Shown here: one piece after another, positions 34,101-42,750 of the stretch
Layout: each line of letters starts with the position of its first letter
Numbering within the stretch: the first letter of the stretch is position 1
Origin: Candidatus Gastranaerophilales bacterium
GTDB lineage: Bacteria > Cyanobacteriota > Vampirovibrionia > Gastranaerophilales > Gastranaerophilaceae
DNA length: 63,626 nt
Assembly: GCA_944323035.1 (NCBI GenBank)
Contig: CALUQY010000012.1
Span: forward strand, 1-63,626
Direction: 5' to 3'
The notes under the pieces: model-generated
What the model was told of the DNA's origin: nothing
Seen by the model: only the letters and a program-made list of their open reading frames with translations
Database searches by the model: none
Program-made: the position numbers and the translations under genes

Positions 34101-35288
34101 CTAATCCTGCGGCGGCAGCGGCGGCGGTAGTTCGGGATTCGTATTGAATTTAACCGACTTCATCATCGACTTAACCGCACTTTTAAAATCCTTAATTTCA
34201 TTTGCATCAATGCTGAATTCCCCTAAAAGCTCGCCGTTATAACTGCTGTAAATTTTTGTAATACTCATCTCAGTTGATCTTGAACCGCTATAATTTTTAT
34301 ACTTCTCATCGTCGGACTGGTGTTTTTTTAACGATGCAAATGTTGCAGCGCCTTTCAAAAGGTTATAACGCTCATCAAAAGACATATTAACCCACTCCTG
34401 AGGGTCAATATAAAAGCGGTTTTCGTCCACACCTAACTTATATTCTTCAAACTCTTCATCAATAATCATTTCAATTACATTTTCAGTTTTATTGATAAAT
34501 TGATTTAAAGAGTCCGGATTTTTGATTGCAGAAGCGACCATAAATCCTACAAGCAAAAAGGTTAACAGTACCGGCAGAATGACAATAACGAATCCGGCAA
34601 AAATATTCCAGCCGATTGCCTGATGCTTCTGACCTCTGTGAAAAGCTTCAATATCTTTGTTTTTAGACTTTTCATACGCCCATTCGTTGCCCTTTATACC
34701 GCAAACCAAACTTGCAAGAATAGCCGCCGGCGTAAAATATAAAGGCAGCGCCCAGAGCGTTATATAAACACGGTTAAAAAGCCCCCAGATCCATGTTCCC
34801 CAGAATGCGCCCCAGTTAAAGCGTTTAACCGCATCCGCCGGCAGTTGTCCGGTGATTTTTCCGGGGGTAAACAGTATTATCAGAGCAAATATAATATTTA
34901 TAATCAACAAAAGTGCCGTGAGCGGATTGGTCTTTAAAAGCCACAGATAAGGAATTAACATAACAATAGCAGAAAAGATATAAATTCTTTTACTATTTTC
35001 TACACCTAAAATATCAGCAAGCCTTCTGACAACAAGCCCGAACCCGATACATACAGAAATCAGACAAGCAAACCAGTAGAAAAAAGATGCAAATATCGGG
35101 GCGCTTTTTATTAGCAGCTGGAAGTTGAACATATCAACTGCCGTCTGCGAATGTGTTACCATCCAAAAACTCAATGGCAGCGTCAAAAAAGTATTAATCA
35201 TCGCAAGATATATATTGTTAAGAAAATACTCACGCCTTCCAATACATCCCTTATATGCAACAAACTTATTATTAATATTTATATCCAT
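34101..35288 (-). CDS. Membrane protein with DUF805 and DUF2628-like segments
   Basis: 395 aa. N-terminal ~140 residues: GCIGRREYF (DUF805 G-R-x-x-R-x-E/Y motif) and four transmembrane helices. Middle: FNWGAFWGTWIWGLFNRVYITLWALPLYF typical of DUF2628, plus a further helix at ~230-255. C-terminal ~130 residues are soluble and end in a Pro-rich tail (NPELPPPLPPQD). Neither domain has a defined function. The fusion is unusual to me. Monocistronic, divergent from kdsD by 178 bp, with a terminator at its 3' end. Confidence 0.7.
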   Translation of the reverse strand: MDININNKFVAYKGCIGRREYFLNNIYLAMINTFLTLPLSFWMVTHSQTAVDMFNFQLLIKSAPIFASFFYWFACLISVCIGFGLVVRRLADILGVENSKRIYIFSAIVMLIPYLWLLKTNPLTALLLIINIIFALIILFTPGKITGQLPADAVKRFNWGAFWGTWIWGLFNRVYITLWALPLYFTPAAILASLVCGIKGNEWAYEKSKNKDIEAFHRGQKHQAIGWNIFAGFVIVILPVLLTFLLVGFMVASAIKNPDSLNQFINKTENVIEMIIDEEFEEYKLGVDENRFYIDPQEWVNMSFDERYNLLKGAATFASLKKHQSDDEKYKNYSGSRSTEMSITKIYSSYNGELLGEFSIDANEIKDFKSAVKSMMKSVKFNTNPELPPPLPPQD

Positions 35289-35466
35289 ATAATCTCCTGC
35301 TTAATCATGTTAACAGTCTATATCTTATCATGCCGGCAGCAAATAGGAATGGTTGTTAAATTTTCTTCATACTGCTGGAAAAGCCCTGCCGTTTATGGTT
35401 AAATCAAAGGTAAGGAACAGATGCTTATCTGCCTGAAAGAAACGATTTTGCCGAAGAGGAGTAAAA

Positions 35467-36453
35467 ATGATTACAATGCCTGAAAAAATGAATAAGGAAC
35501 AAGCTGATATCGCGTCCGCAATAAGAACAATAGATTCTGAAACCGATACAATAAACAAACTAAAAGAAACGCTTTCAGACGGTTCTCTGACGCGCGCCCT
35601 TGATACAATGCAAAATGCCAAGGGGAGAATAATTATTACAGGCATGGGCAAATCCGGTCATATAGGTAAAAAAATTGCAGCATCTTTAGCTTCTACCGGT
35701 ACACCGTCATTTTTCGTACACCCTGCGGAAGCAAGCCACGGCGATCTCGGGATGATTACGGAAGATGATGTTGTAATTGCAATCTCTAACAGCGGTGAAT
35801 CCAAAGAATTAATAGATATTCTTAATTACTGCAAACGTTTTGGAATTACGTTGATAGCTATAACAAAAAACCCTGAAAGCTCTTTAGGCAAAGCCGGAGA
35901 TATGGTTCTACGCCTGCCAAACAATGGTGAAGCCTGCCCGCTCGGGCTGGCGCCGACGAGTTCAACTACAGCAACGCTGGTTCTGGGCGACATACTTACA
36001 ATAGGCATGATTGAAAGAAACGGATTTTCAAAATCAGACTTCAATGACAGACACCCAGGCGGTAAACTCGGCTCAATTCTGCAAAGAGTTTCCGATCTTA
36101 TGCACACCGGAGAAGAAATGCCGCTTCTGGAAGAACATACAAATATGCAGTCTGCACTGTTGGAAATGACTTCTAAACGCCTCGGATGCGTCGGGTTTGT
36201 CAATAAAAACGGTGAACTCACAGGGATTATCACTGACGGCGACCTCAGACGCTGTCTTTCGCCTAAAATCCTGGATGAACAGGCGTTCAATATCATGACT
36301 AAAAGTCCTAAAACAATCAGCAAAGATGCCCTCGCTTCAGAAGCTCTGAAAATTATGCACGACAAAAAGATTACTAACCTTTTTGTACTTGAAAATAAAA
36401 AACCAATCGGCGTAATCCACATCCACGATCTTTTGAATAACGGCGTAGCTTAA
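35467..36453 (+). CDS. kdsD: Arabinose-5-phosphate isomerase KdsD/KpsF
   Basis: 328 aa. ATG 35467 after GAAGAGGAGTAAAA. SIS domain at ~40-185 with ITGMGKSGHIGKKIAAS, HPAEASHGDLGMI and ISNSGESKEL; tandem CBS domains follow from ~205. It isomerises ribulose-5-phosphate to arabinose-5-phosphate, the first step to Kdo for LPS. Its presence argues for a Gram-negative LPS-bearing cell. It lies 12 nt before a dolichol-phosphate-mannose-synthase-like GT2 with which it forms an operon. Confidence 0.93.
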   Translation: MITMPEKMNKEQADIASAIRTIDSETDTINKLKETLSDGSLTRALDTMQNAKGRIIITGMGKSGHIGKKIAASLASTGTPSFFVHPAEASHGDLGMITEDDVVIAISNSGESKELIDILNYCKRFGITLIAITKNPESSLGKAGDMVLRLPNNGEACPLGLAPTSSTTATLVLGDILTIGMIERNGFSKSDFNDRHPGGKLGSILQRVSDLMHTGEEMPLLEEHTNMQSALLEMTSKRLGCVGFVNKNGELTGIITDGDLRRCLSPKILDEQAFNIMTKSPKTISKDALASEALKIMHDKKITNLFVLENKKPIGVIHIHDLLNNGVA

Positions 36454-36465
36454 AAGGAGAATTTT

Positions 36466-37386
36466 ATGAGAGAGAGCTTAGATATAATCATTCCGGTCTA
36501 TAACGAAGAAGAATGTCTTGAACAGACCATAAGCCGGCTTATGGGAGTTCGCGAAAATCTATTTAACGAACTTGATGTAAATTTTATTTTTGTGGACGAC
36601 GGTTCTAAAGATAAAAGTTTCGCGATATTAAAAGAATACGCGCAAAAATACCCGTTCATAAAAGCCCTGAGTTTTTCAAGAAATTTCGGGCATCAGTTTG
36701 CGGTTTCGGCAGGGCTTGATTACGCAAAAGGCGACTATATCGCGATAATTGATGCAGACTTACAGGATCCTCCGGAACTCATCAAAGAAATGTATGAAAA
36801 AGCTAAAGAGGGGTATCAGGTCGTTTACGGGAAACGTCTTAAACGCAGAAAAGAATCTGCCTTCAAAAAGTTCACAGCTTTTGCATTTTACCGAATATTT
36901 GATTCCCTGTGTCAGATAAAAGTTCCGACCGATACCGGTGATTTCAGGCTTATAACACGGGAAGTAGCAGATGCACTCAAAAACATGCCGGAAAAACACC
37001 GGTTTATCAGGGCAATGGTTCCTTGGGTCGGGTTTAACAGTACACCGCTTTATTATAACCGTGATGAACGATTTGCCGGCGTCACAAAATATTCGCTTTC
37101 AAAAATGCTTAAACTGGCCTCGGACGGCATTCTGTCCTTCTCCACAAAACCTATAAAATTCATACATATACTTGCGGGATTTTTAATGCTTCTGGCTATT
37201 ACAATTGGCATTATTGGTCTATTCTGGTACAACGGATTTCTATTATGCCTAATATCGGGATTAATTCTGTTTATCGGGTCGTTACAGCTATTCGCTATCG
37301 GAATAATCGGTGAGTATATTGGCAGAATTTTTGAAGAAGTCAAAAACAGACCGATTTATATAATAAAAGATAAATTAAACATTTAG
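36466..37386 (+). CDS. GT2 glycosyltransferase, DPM1/GtrB/ArnC-like
   Basis: 306 aa. ATG 36466 after AAAAGGAGAATTTT. Catalytic domain: DIIIPVYNEEECLEQTI, FVDDGSKDKS, ARNFG-like SFSRNFGHQFAVSAGLDYAKGDYIAIIDADLQDPPELI, then GDFRLITR and KYSLSKM. Two C-terminal transmembrane helices. Such enzymes attach a sugar to undecaprenyl phosphate on the cytoplasmic face for LPS or glycan modification. Cotranscribed with kdsD; a strong terminator follows. Confidence 0.9.
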   Translation: MRESLDIIIPVYNEEECLEQTISRLMGVRENLFNELDVNFIFVDDGSKDKSFAILKEYAQKYPFIKALSFSRNFGHQFAVSAGLDYAKGDYIAIIDADLQDPPELIKEMYEKAKEGYQVVYGKRLKRRKESAFKKFTAFAFYRIFDSLCQIKVPTDTGDFRLITREVADALKNMPEKHRFIRAMVPWVGFNSTPLYYNRDERFAGVTKYSLSKMLKLASDGILSFSTKPIKFIHILAGFLMLLAITIGIIGLFWYNGFLLCLISGLILFIGSLQLFAIGIIGEYIGRIFEEVKNRPIYIIKDKLNI

Positions 37387-37392
37387 GTGAAA

Positions 37393-37423
37393 GGGCTTCT
37401 GATTTTTCAGAAGCCCGGTTTTT
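37393..37423 (+). terminator. Terminator after the GT2 gene
   Basis: GGGCTTCTGA and TCAGAAGCCC pair around TTT, then GGTTTTTG. It lies between convergent genes. Confidence 0.85.
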
Positions 37424-37449
37424 GTGTTATAAGTAATTTATATTATCGA

Positions 37450-40400
37450 CTACTCGAATATTGTTTTTTCTGCACTTAACTGAGGAGTGCCCATTGTATA
37501 TTTTACATTTTCTTGATCATGATTTTGTTCCAACATTAAACTCATATATAATAATTGGTTTGCGGTTGCATCATCAAGGTTAATGAATTTTGCTCCGGCG
37601 CGGTGCTTAGTAGCAGATACAATTTCTACATCTGCATTGATTTCTATATCACCGTATTTTATATGAACCGGTACAATATCTCCGACCTTTAATGTGTCGT
37701 CGTGTGCTACAGACATACCGCCTCTTGATATATCAATAACAGATTTAATTTCATCGTTATCTTCTAATACCAGTGCATCTGAGTTTTCAACATCAAAACG
37801 CATTTGTAAACGTTTGTCTATTGCATCTATGTTGTATTCCATTACACGTTGTTTATATGTTTCTTTAAACAACGGGCTTGGATCATCCGGATTTGGATCT
37901 ATCGGTCTGTCCGGATTATCCGGTTCCTCTGGAGGAGTTGGATCTTTATCAGGATCATCCGGATTTACCGGTTTATTCGGTTCGTCAGGCTGATCAGGAT
38001 CTACCGGTCTATCCGGGCCGTCCGGATTTTCCGGATCGATTGGTTGAGGATCCTCCGGATCTGGATCTACCGGTTGTTGAGGGTTATCCGGATCTTCCGG
38101 ATCAATTGGTAAATCAGGATCTGTTGGATCTATTGGTTGATCCGGTTCATCCGGCCCATCCGGATTTTCAGGATCTGTTGGATCTATTGGTTGATCCGGT
38201 TCATCCGGCCCATCCGGATTTTCAGGATCGGTTGGATCTATTGGTTGATCCGGTTCATCCGGCCCATCCGGATTTTCAGGATCGGTCGGCCCGATTGGTT
38301 GATCCGGTTCATCTGGCCCGTCTGGATTTTCTGGATCGGTTGGCCCGATTGGCTCGTCAGGATCAGTTGGTCCTTCCGGATTTTCCGGATTCGTTGGATC
38401 TGTAGGATCTGTTGGATCCGTCGGGTCTGTTGGATCAGTTGGATCCGTTGGATCGACAGGGTTTACAGGATCCGGATCTTCTGTATCATCAGGGCCATCA
38501 GGGTTTTCTGGATTTGTTGGGCCGATTGGCTCATCAGGATCAGTTGGTCCTTCCGGATTTTCCGGATTTGTTGGATCTGTAGGATCTGTCGGATCTGTTG
38601 GATCAGTTGGATCCGTTGGATCTGTTGGATCTACCGGGTCTACAGGATCCGGATCTTCTGTATCATCAGGGCCATCAGGGTTTTCCGGATCTGTTGGACC
38701 GATTGGCTCATCAGGGTCTGGAGTACCCGGATCTGGATCAGGACCATCTGGACCGTCTGGATCTGGTTCCGGTTCCGGTTCTGGATCAGGCTCTGGCTCT
38801 GGCTCTGGATCAGGATCTGGGTCTGGATCCGGGTCTGGATCAGGTTCTTCTTGACCCTCAGGTTCCGGAACAACCAAATCATCAGCATCCTCTACAGATG
38901 GATCAAACGGTTCTTCAAAATCATCGTTATCTTTTTGTCCGCTGCCATCCGGATCTCCGTCATCAGGAATACCATCACTGTTTTTATCCCAGTAATAGTA
39001 ATCTCTTAAGCCGGTATCTTGTCCGATTTCAGAAACATCATCCGGTCTTACCGCTTTACCTCTGATTGAAACAGGGGTATCAGGATCTCCTGCATTTACT
39101 ATTGTATTTGTAAACGGATCTTTTGTTACTTCTGACAAACCGCCTTCTCTGTGTTTGCCCATATTGAAGTAATATCCGCCAACATAAGCGTTATCTGCTG
39201 TAACTGTTATATCTTGATCCATTCCCGGATGGCTTACAGAGCCTTTACCATTAATTGTACCGTTTTTAATAACAATAGTGGAGTTTGGCCAGTTATCCGG
39301 ATCAGAATCAAATGTCTTCGGATTATCAGGTGTTCCGAGGTCAAGTGCTTTGATATTAGCCTTTTCAGGAACTATTCCTGTATAATCTCCATAGTAATCG
39401 CCTGTTGTAGCATATCTTGAAGGTGCGCCACCGAGGTTTTCAATATAAATTTCAGGACCTCTGTTTACAACATTAATTTCGTTTTGCGCAATAATATCTC
39501 TGATATAAGTGTTACCAGAGAATTCCGCGTTAACAGAACCTTCTCTTGAAGATATTGTACAGACATTTGTATCATTTTTGCTATAGTCAGCATTATCAAG
39601 CCCTTTAATATTAACGTCATTGATTGCAAGGAATTCTACACCGCCCTTTGAATTAATTTTAGGTTCTTCATATAATTCATGCGGTTCAGAAGCCAAATCA
39701 TTTTCATTTGCAATATCGACCGTTGTATCAGTTTGAATAAATGTTAACTTATTATTTTTATCAGCGCCGATGTTGCCGCTTGCGATAACAGAAATTCCGG
39801 TACCTTTAATGTTAGGAACATCTGCATCAGTTGCCATATTTAAGATATCGTAAGCTGTTGCGCCTTTGTTCGTTTTATCATCAGCAAGAAGGATTACGCG
39901 GCCGTCCGAGTGAATTCTGTTGACGTGCATGTCTTTATCTAAACTTGCCATATTAATCAGAGCGCCTGTACCTGTACTGTCAGCGGTAATAACGCCGTCA
40001 ATTGCAGTATTAATTGATTTTGTAAGATCTCTTTCGCCAGGGCCGACACCTGTACAAATTCCGCCGTCACAAGGGCCGACTTCTTCACCGATTGCGCCAT
40101 TTGCGACATTCATATTCAAATCAGCGCCATTGACAGTTTCGATTAAAGTTTTGACAACTCCATAGTTAAGAACATCGCCGTTTGTAACGTTAACATTAAC
40201 GTCAGCGTCAGAACTTATGTTAAAATCGGTATTTGTATGACCGATAACCATGTCGGAATTTGTATTGGTGAAGTTAACTTTACCGGCTGCATTTCTGTGG
40301 TTAACCTTACCTTGAACGTGCATGCCGCTTGCGCCGGAGTTTGTAACGTCAATTGAGGAACCTTTAGAATTAACCTTACCTGTTGAAGAAATCAACAACT

Positions 40401-42354
40401 TGTTGTTTGTGTTGGTAATATCAAGCGCACCCTTGTTATTGTTAACAGTTCCGTCGATAGTCAAACCGCCTGCGCCGTTATTTTCTAAAGTTAAAGAAGT
40501 ACCGTTTGATGTAACATTTCCGGTAGAAGTTACGTGCAGACCGCCGGTTGTACTTGCAGCTTTGTTAATAATTTCAGCTACACCGCTGTTATTATTAACA
40601 TTTCCGGCAATAGTTAAGCCGTTTACGCCGTCGTTTTCAATATTAAGCGTTGAACCTGTTGATGTAACCGTACCATTAACTTTAAGAGCATTCTTGTGGT
40701 TTAAGATATCAGTATCGCCGGTGCTTGTAACGGTTCCGTCAATTGTAAGCCCGTTTGCGCCGGAATTATCCATTAAAAGGCTGGAGCCTTTAGAATTAAC
40801 CTTACCGGTCGAAGTTACATTCAAACCACCGCTTGTGCTTGCAGATTTATTGATAATTTCTGCAATACCGCTGTTATTATTAACGTTTCCAGCAATTGTT
40901 AAACCGTTTACGCCGTCGTTTTCAATATTAAGTGTGGAACCGTTTGAAGTTACAGTACCATTAATTTTAAGTGCATTATTATGGTTTAAAATATCAGTAT
41001 CGCCGGTACTTGTAACGGTTCCATTGATTGTAAGTCCGCCGGTACCTGTATTATCCATTAAAAGACTTGTACCGTTAGAAGTAACAGAGCCTCCTGTTGC
41101 AACTTGAAGCCCGCCGGCTGTATTAAGGATTTGAGCAGTACCGGTGTTATTAGTAACTTTTCCGCCGATTTTCAGACCGTTAGAGCCGGAAGCATTTTTG
41201 ATAACCATATCACCGTCGTTGGTAGCAGTACCGTTGATTGTAACTCCGGTACTTGAATTTTGACCTACAACAGTCATATCGCCTTTGTTTTTAAGCTCGC
41301 CGGAGGTTCCGACATTCAAAGCACCAGCATTGTTGGTGATAGTCATTGTGCCGTTAGGGTTTGAAACCTCACCGTTAATACTAATACCGCCGGTACCGTT
41401 GTTTGTAATAGTTGTTGTACTGTTGTTAGTTGCGAAGTTTCTGATAGCTCCGCCTTCAGCAACGGATGTTCCTTGAGAAGATGTAATCGTAATTTCACCG
41501 TTATTATTTGCAAAAGCGTTACCGATAGTCATGTTGTCAGTACTTACTAACTGATTGAATAATTCTTCAGCTTTAGCCTGTGCTAAATCATAAGCATTAT
41601 CAAAAGAAAGTCCACCATCAAAAACGCTATTATCATCAACTCCCGCATAAACAGAACCTGCACTGCCAACAGAAACTGTACTGCCATTTAAGTTTACATC
41701 ACCGCTTGCGATGATACCGCCATCAATACTAATTGGTGCGTCACCAGCAAATAAAGCGGGATCGCTAGGGTTCCAGACTTTAGTAGTTCGTTCAGCTTGC
41801 GGGAAACCAAGACCAGATGTCGGCACTGTTTTCATGCCGCTTCTAAGAGCATTATATCCATCTTGGGTAGGGGTAAATACGTTAAGAGAACCGACATTCA
41901 AAACCCCACTGGCACCGACAACCATACCTTCCGGCGAAATAAATACCAAGTTTCCGTCAGATTTTGCCGTAGCACCAAGGTCAGCGACAGCGTTAACAAT
42001 ACCTTGAATATTAATCTGATTTTGAACAAAGTTAACAAACGTATCAATATCCCAATGGTCAAAACCCGCATGACCAGACGAACTGTTGCTATAATAAGCT
42101 TGGAATATAAAATTCATAATATCGCCCTGCGACAAATTTAAATCTTGAAATTCCTTAAACCCCACCTTATCATTGAATAAATCCGGTCTAATTTCATAAC
42201 GCCCGGTTTCTGCATTAGGCTTAATTGTATTACCATTACCGTCTGTGATAACAGATGCCATAACCGGGTAAACTAGAGATTGTTGCAAAACAAATAGTGA
42301 ACACAGCACCATTGCAATTAATCTCTTTTTGTTATTAGTCTGCTTGTTTCTCAT
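37450..42354 (-). CDS. FHA/TPS-type exoprotein with Asp-Pro stalk and C-terminal PilZ domain
   Basis: 1634 aa from ATG 42354 after GAGGTTGCT; the frame to 42387 is unsupported. A signal peptide is followed by a TPS/haemagglutination-activity domain (~35-200; NLVFISPEGMVVGASGVLNVGSLNVFTPT). Residues ~270-720 are 20-odd imperfect beta-helix repeats (GTVTSTGDTDILNH, NIENDGVNGLTI). After a ~400-residue mixed region comes a ~330-residue Asp/Pro/Gly/Glu linker (PDP, PTDPTDP, PENPDGPDEPDQPI). The C-terminal 135 residues are a PilZ-like domain with R-x-x-x-R (R1515, R1519) and D-x-S-x-x-G (1541-1546), the c-di-GMP contact motifs. No TpsB transporter gene is in the window. PilZ is normally cytoplasmic, so its place on an exported protein is odd. 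Confidence 0.8.
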   Translation of the reverse strand: MRNKQTNNKKRLIAMVLCSLFVLQQSLVYPVMASVITDGNGNTIKPNAETGRYEIRPDLFNDKVGFKEFQDLNLSQGDIMNFIFQAYYSNSSSGHAGFDHWDIDTFVNFVQNQINIQGIVNAVADLGATAKSDGNLVFISPEGMVVGASGVLNVGSLNVFTPTQDGYNALRSGMKTVPTSGLGFPQAERTTKVWNPSDPALFAGDAPISIDGGIIASGDVNLNGSTVSVGSAGSVYAGVDDNSVFDGGLSFDNAYDLAQAKAEELFNQLVSTDNMTIGNAFANNNGEITITSSQGTSVAEGGAIRNFATNNSTTTITNNGTGGISINGEVSNPNGTMTITNNAGALNVGTSGELKNKGDMTVVGQNSSTGVTINGTATNDGDMVIKNASGSNGLKIGGKVTNNTGTAQILNTAGGLQVATGGSVTSNGTSLLMDNTGTGGLTINGTVTSTGDTDILNHNNALKINGTVTSNGSTLNIENDGVNGLTIAGNVNNNSGIAEIINKSASTSGGLNVTSTGKVNSKGSSLLMDNSGANGLTIDGTVTSTGDTDILNHKNALKVNGTVTSTGSTLNIENDGVNGLTIAGNVNNNSGVAEIINKAASTTGGLHVTSTGNVTSNGTSLTLENNGAGGLTIDGTVNNNKGALDITNTNNKLLISSTGKVNSKGSSIDVTNSGASGMHVQGKVNHRNAAGKVNFTNTNSDMVIGHTNTDFNISSDADVNVNVTNGDVLNYGVVKTLIETVNGADLNMNVANGAIGEEVGPCDGGICTGVGPGERDLTKSINTAIDGVITADSTGTGALINMASLDKDMHVNRIHSDGRVILLADDKTNKGATAYDILNMATDADVPNIKGTGISVIASGNIGADKNNKLTFIQTDTTVDIANENDLASEPHELYEEPKINSKGGVEFLAINDVNIKGLDNADYSKNDTNVCTISSREGSVNAEFSGNTYIRDIIAQNEINVVNRGPEIYIENLGGAPSRYATTGDYYGDYTGIVPEKANIKALDLGTPDNPKTFDSDPDNWPNSTIVIKNGTINGKGSVSHPGMDQDITVTADNAYVGGYYFNMGKHREGGLSEVTKDPFTNTIVNAGDPDTPVSIRGKAVRPDDVSEIGQDTGLRDYYYWDKNSDGIPDDGDPDGSGQKDNDDFEEPFDPSVEDADDLVVPEPEGQEEPDPDPDPDPDPDPEPEPEPDPEPEPEPDPDGPDGPDPDPGTPDPDEPIGPTDPENPDGPDDTEDPDPVDPVDPTDPTDPTDPTDPTDPTDPTNPENPEGPTDPDEPIGPTNPENPDGPDDTEDPDPVNPVDPTDPTDPTDPTDPTDPTDPTNPENPEGPTDPDEPIGPTDPENPDGPDEPDQPIGPTDPENPDGPDEPDQPIDPTDPENPDGPDEPDQPIDPTDPENPDGPDEPDQPIDPTDPDLPIDPEDPDNPQQPVDPDPEDPQPIDPENPDGPDRPVDPDQPDEPNKPVNPDDPDKDPTPPEEPDNPDRPIDPNPDDPSPLFKETYKQRVMEYNIDAIDKRLQMRFDVENSDALVLEDNDEIKSVIDISRGGMSVAHDDTLKVGDIVPVHIKYGDIEINADVEIVSATKHRAGAKFINLDDATANQLLYMSLMLEQNHDQENVKYTMGTPQLSAEKTIFE
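37860..38890 (-). repeat. Asp/Pro/Glu/Gly-rich tandem-repeat linker in the exoprotein gene
   Basis: Repeats of GATCCGGNTC-type units encode PDP, PTD and PENPDG runs. Apparent ORFs on the other strand (37878-38405, 38137-39009) are artefacts of this composition. Confidence 0.8.
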
Positions 42355-42750
42355 AGCAACCTCGATATTCTTATACTTATAACACATTTTTCAAAAAATA
42401 TAATATATAAATATAAACGGCAAAACCTGAATAAAATTGAGTTTTTTTTGGCAAAATTTTACATTTTTTAACATTTAATTTGAGAATTGCAACCAATACA
42501 AAAATATTGGGCATATATATTTTATATACCACATGACATATATTATTGTAACATTTACAAAATTTAACCATATTAACTTTTGTAAAGTACAAAATAAAAA
42601 CCCAAACCCCTGTCATATCAAGAAAAAGAAGATTTTTAGCACAAAAGTGCATTAAACTTTTTCAAAAAAAGTGCCGAAGACGAAATTACATATTGGTAAA
42701 AAGAATAAGGCGCAAGTACTGATAGGGGAAAAGCGCAGAAAGGACTACTT
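42355..42750. other. Divergent AT-rich regulatory region, no gene
   Basis: Nearly 400 bp between the exoprotein (minus) and the 15-residue-repeat protein (plus). Contains an inverted repeat TTTACAAAA...TTTTGTAAA at about 42555-42591 and many A/T tracts, suggesting shared promoters and a regulator site. The ribosome binding site GAAAGGAC serves ATG 42751. Confidence 0.5.

Noticed and set aside
37694..39065. Several long plus-strand ORFs opposite the exoprotein linker
   Set aside because: They are mirror images of Asp/Pro repeat coding on the minus strand; no ribosome binding site, and Arg/Ile- or Leu/Asp-only composition.
40322..41107. Plus-strand ORF of 261 aa opposite the beta-helix repeats
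   Set aside because: Repetitive shadow of the minus-strand FHA repeats; no ribosome binding site or recognisable domain.
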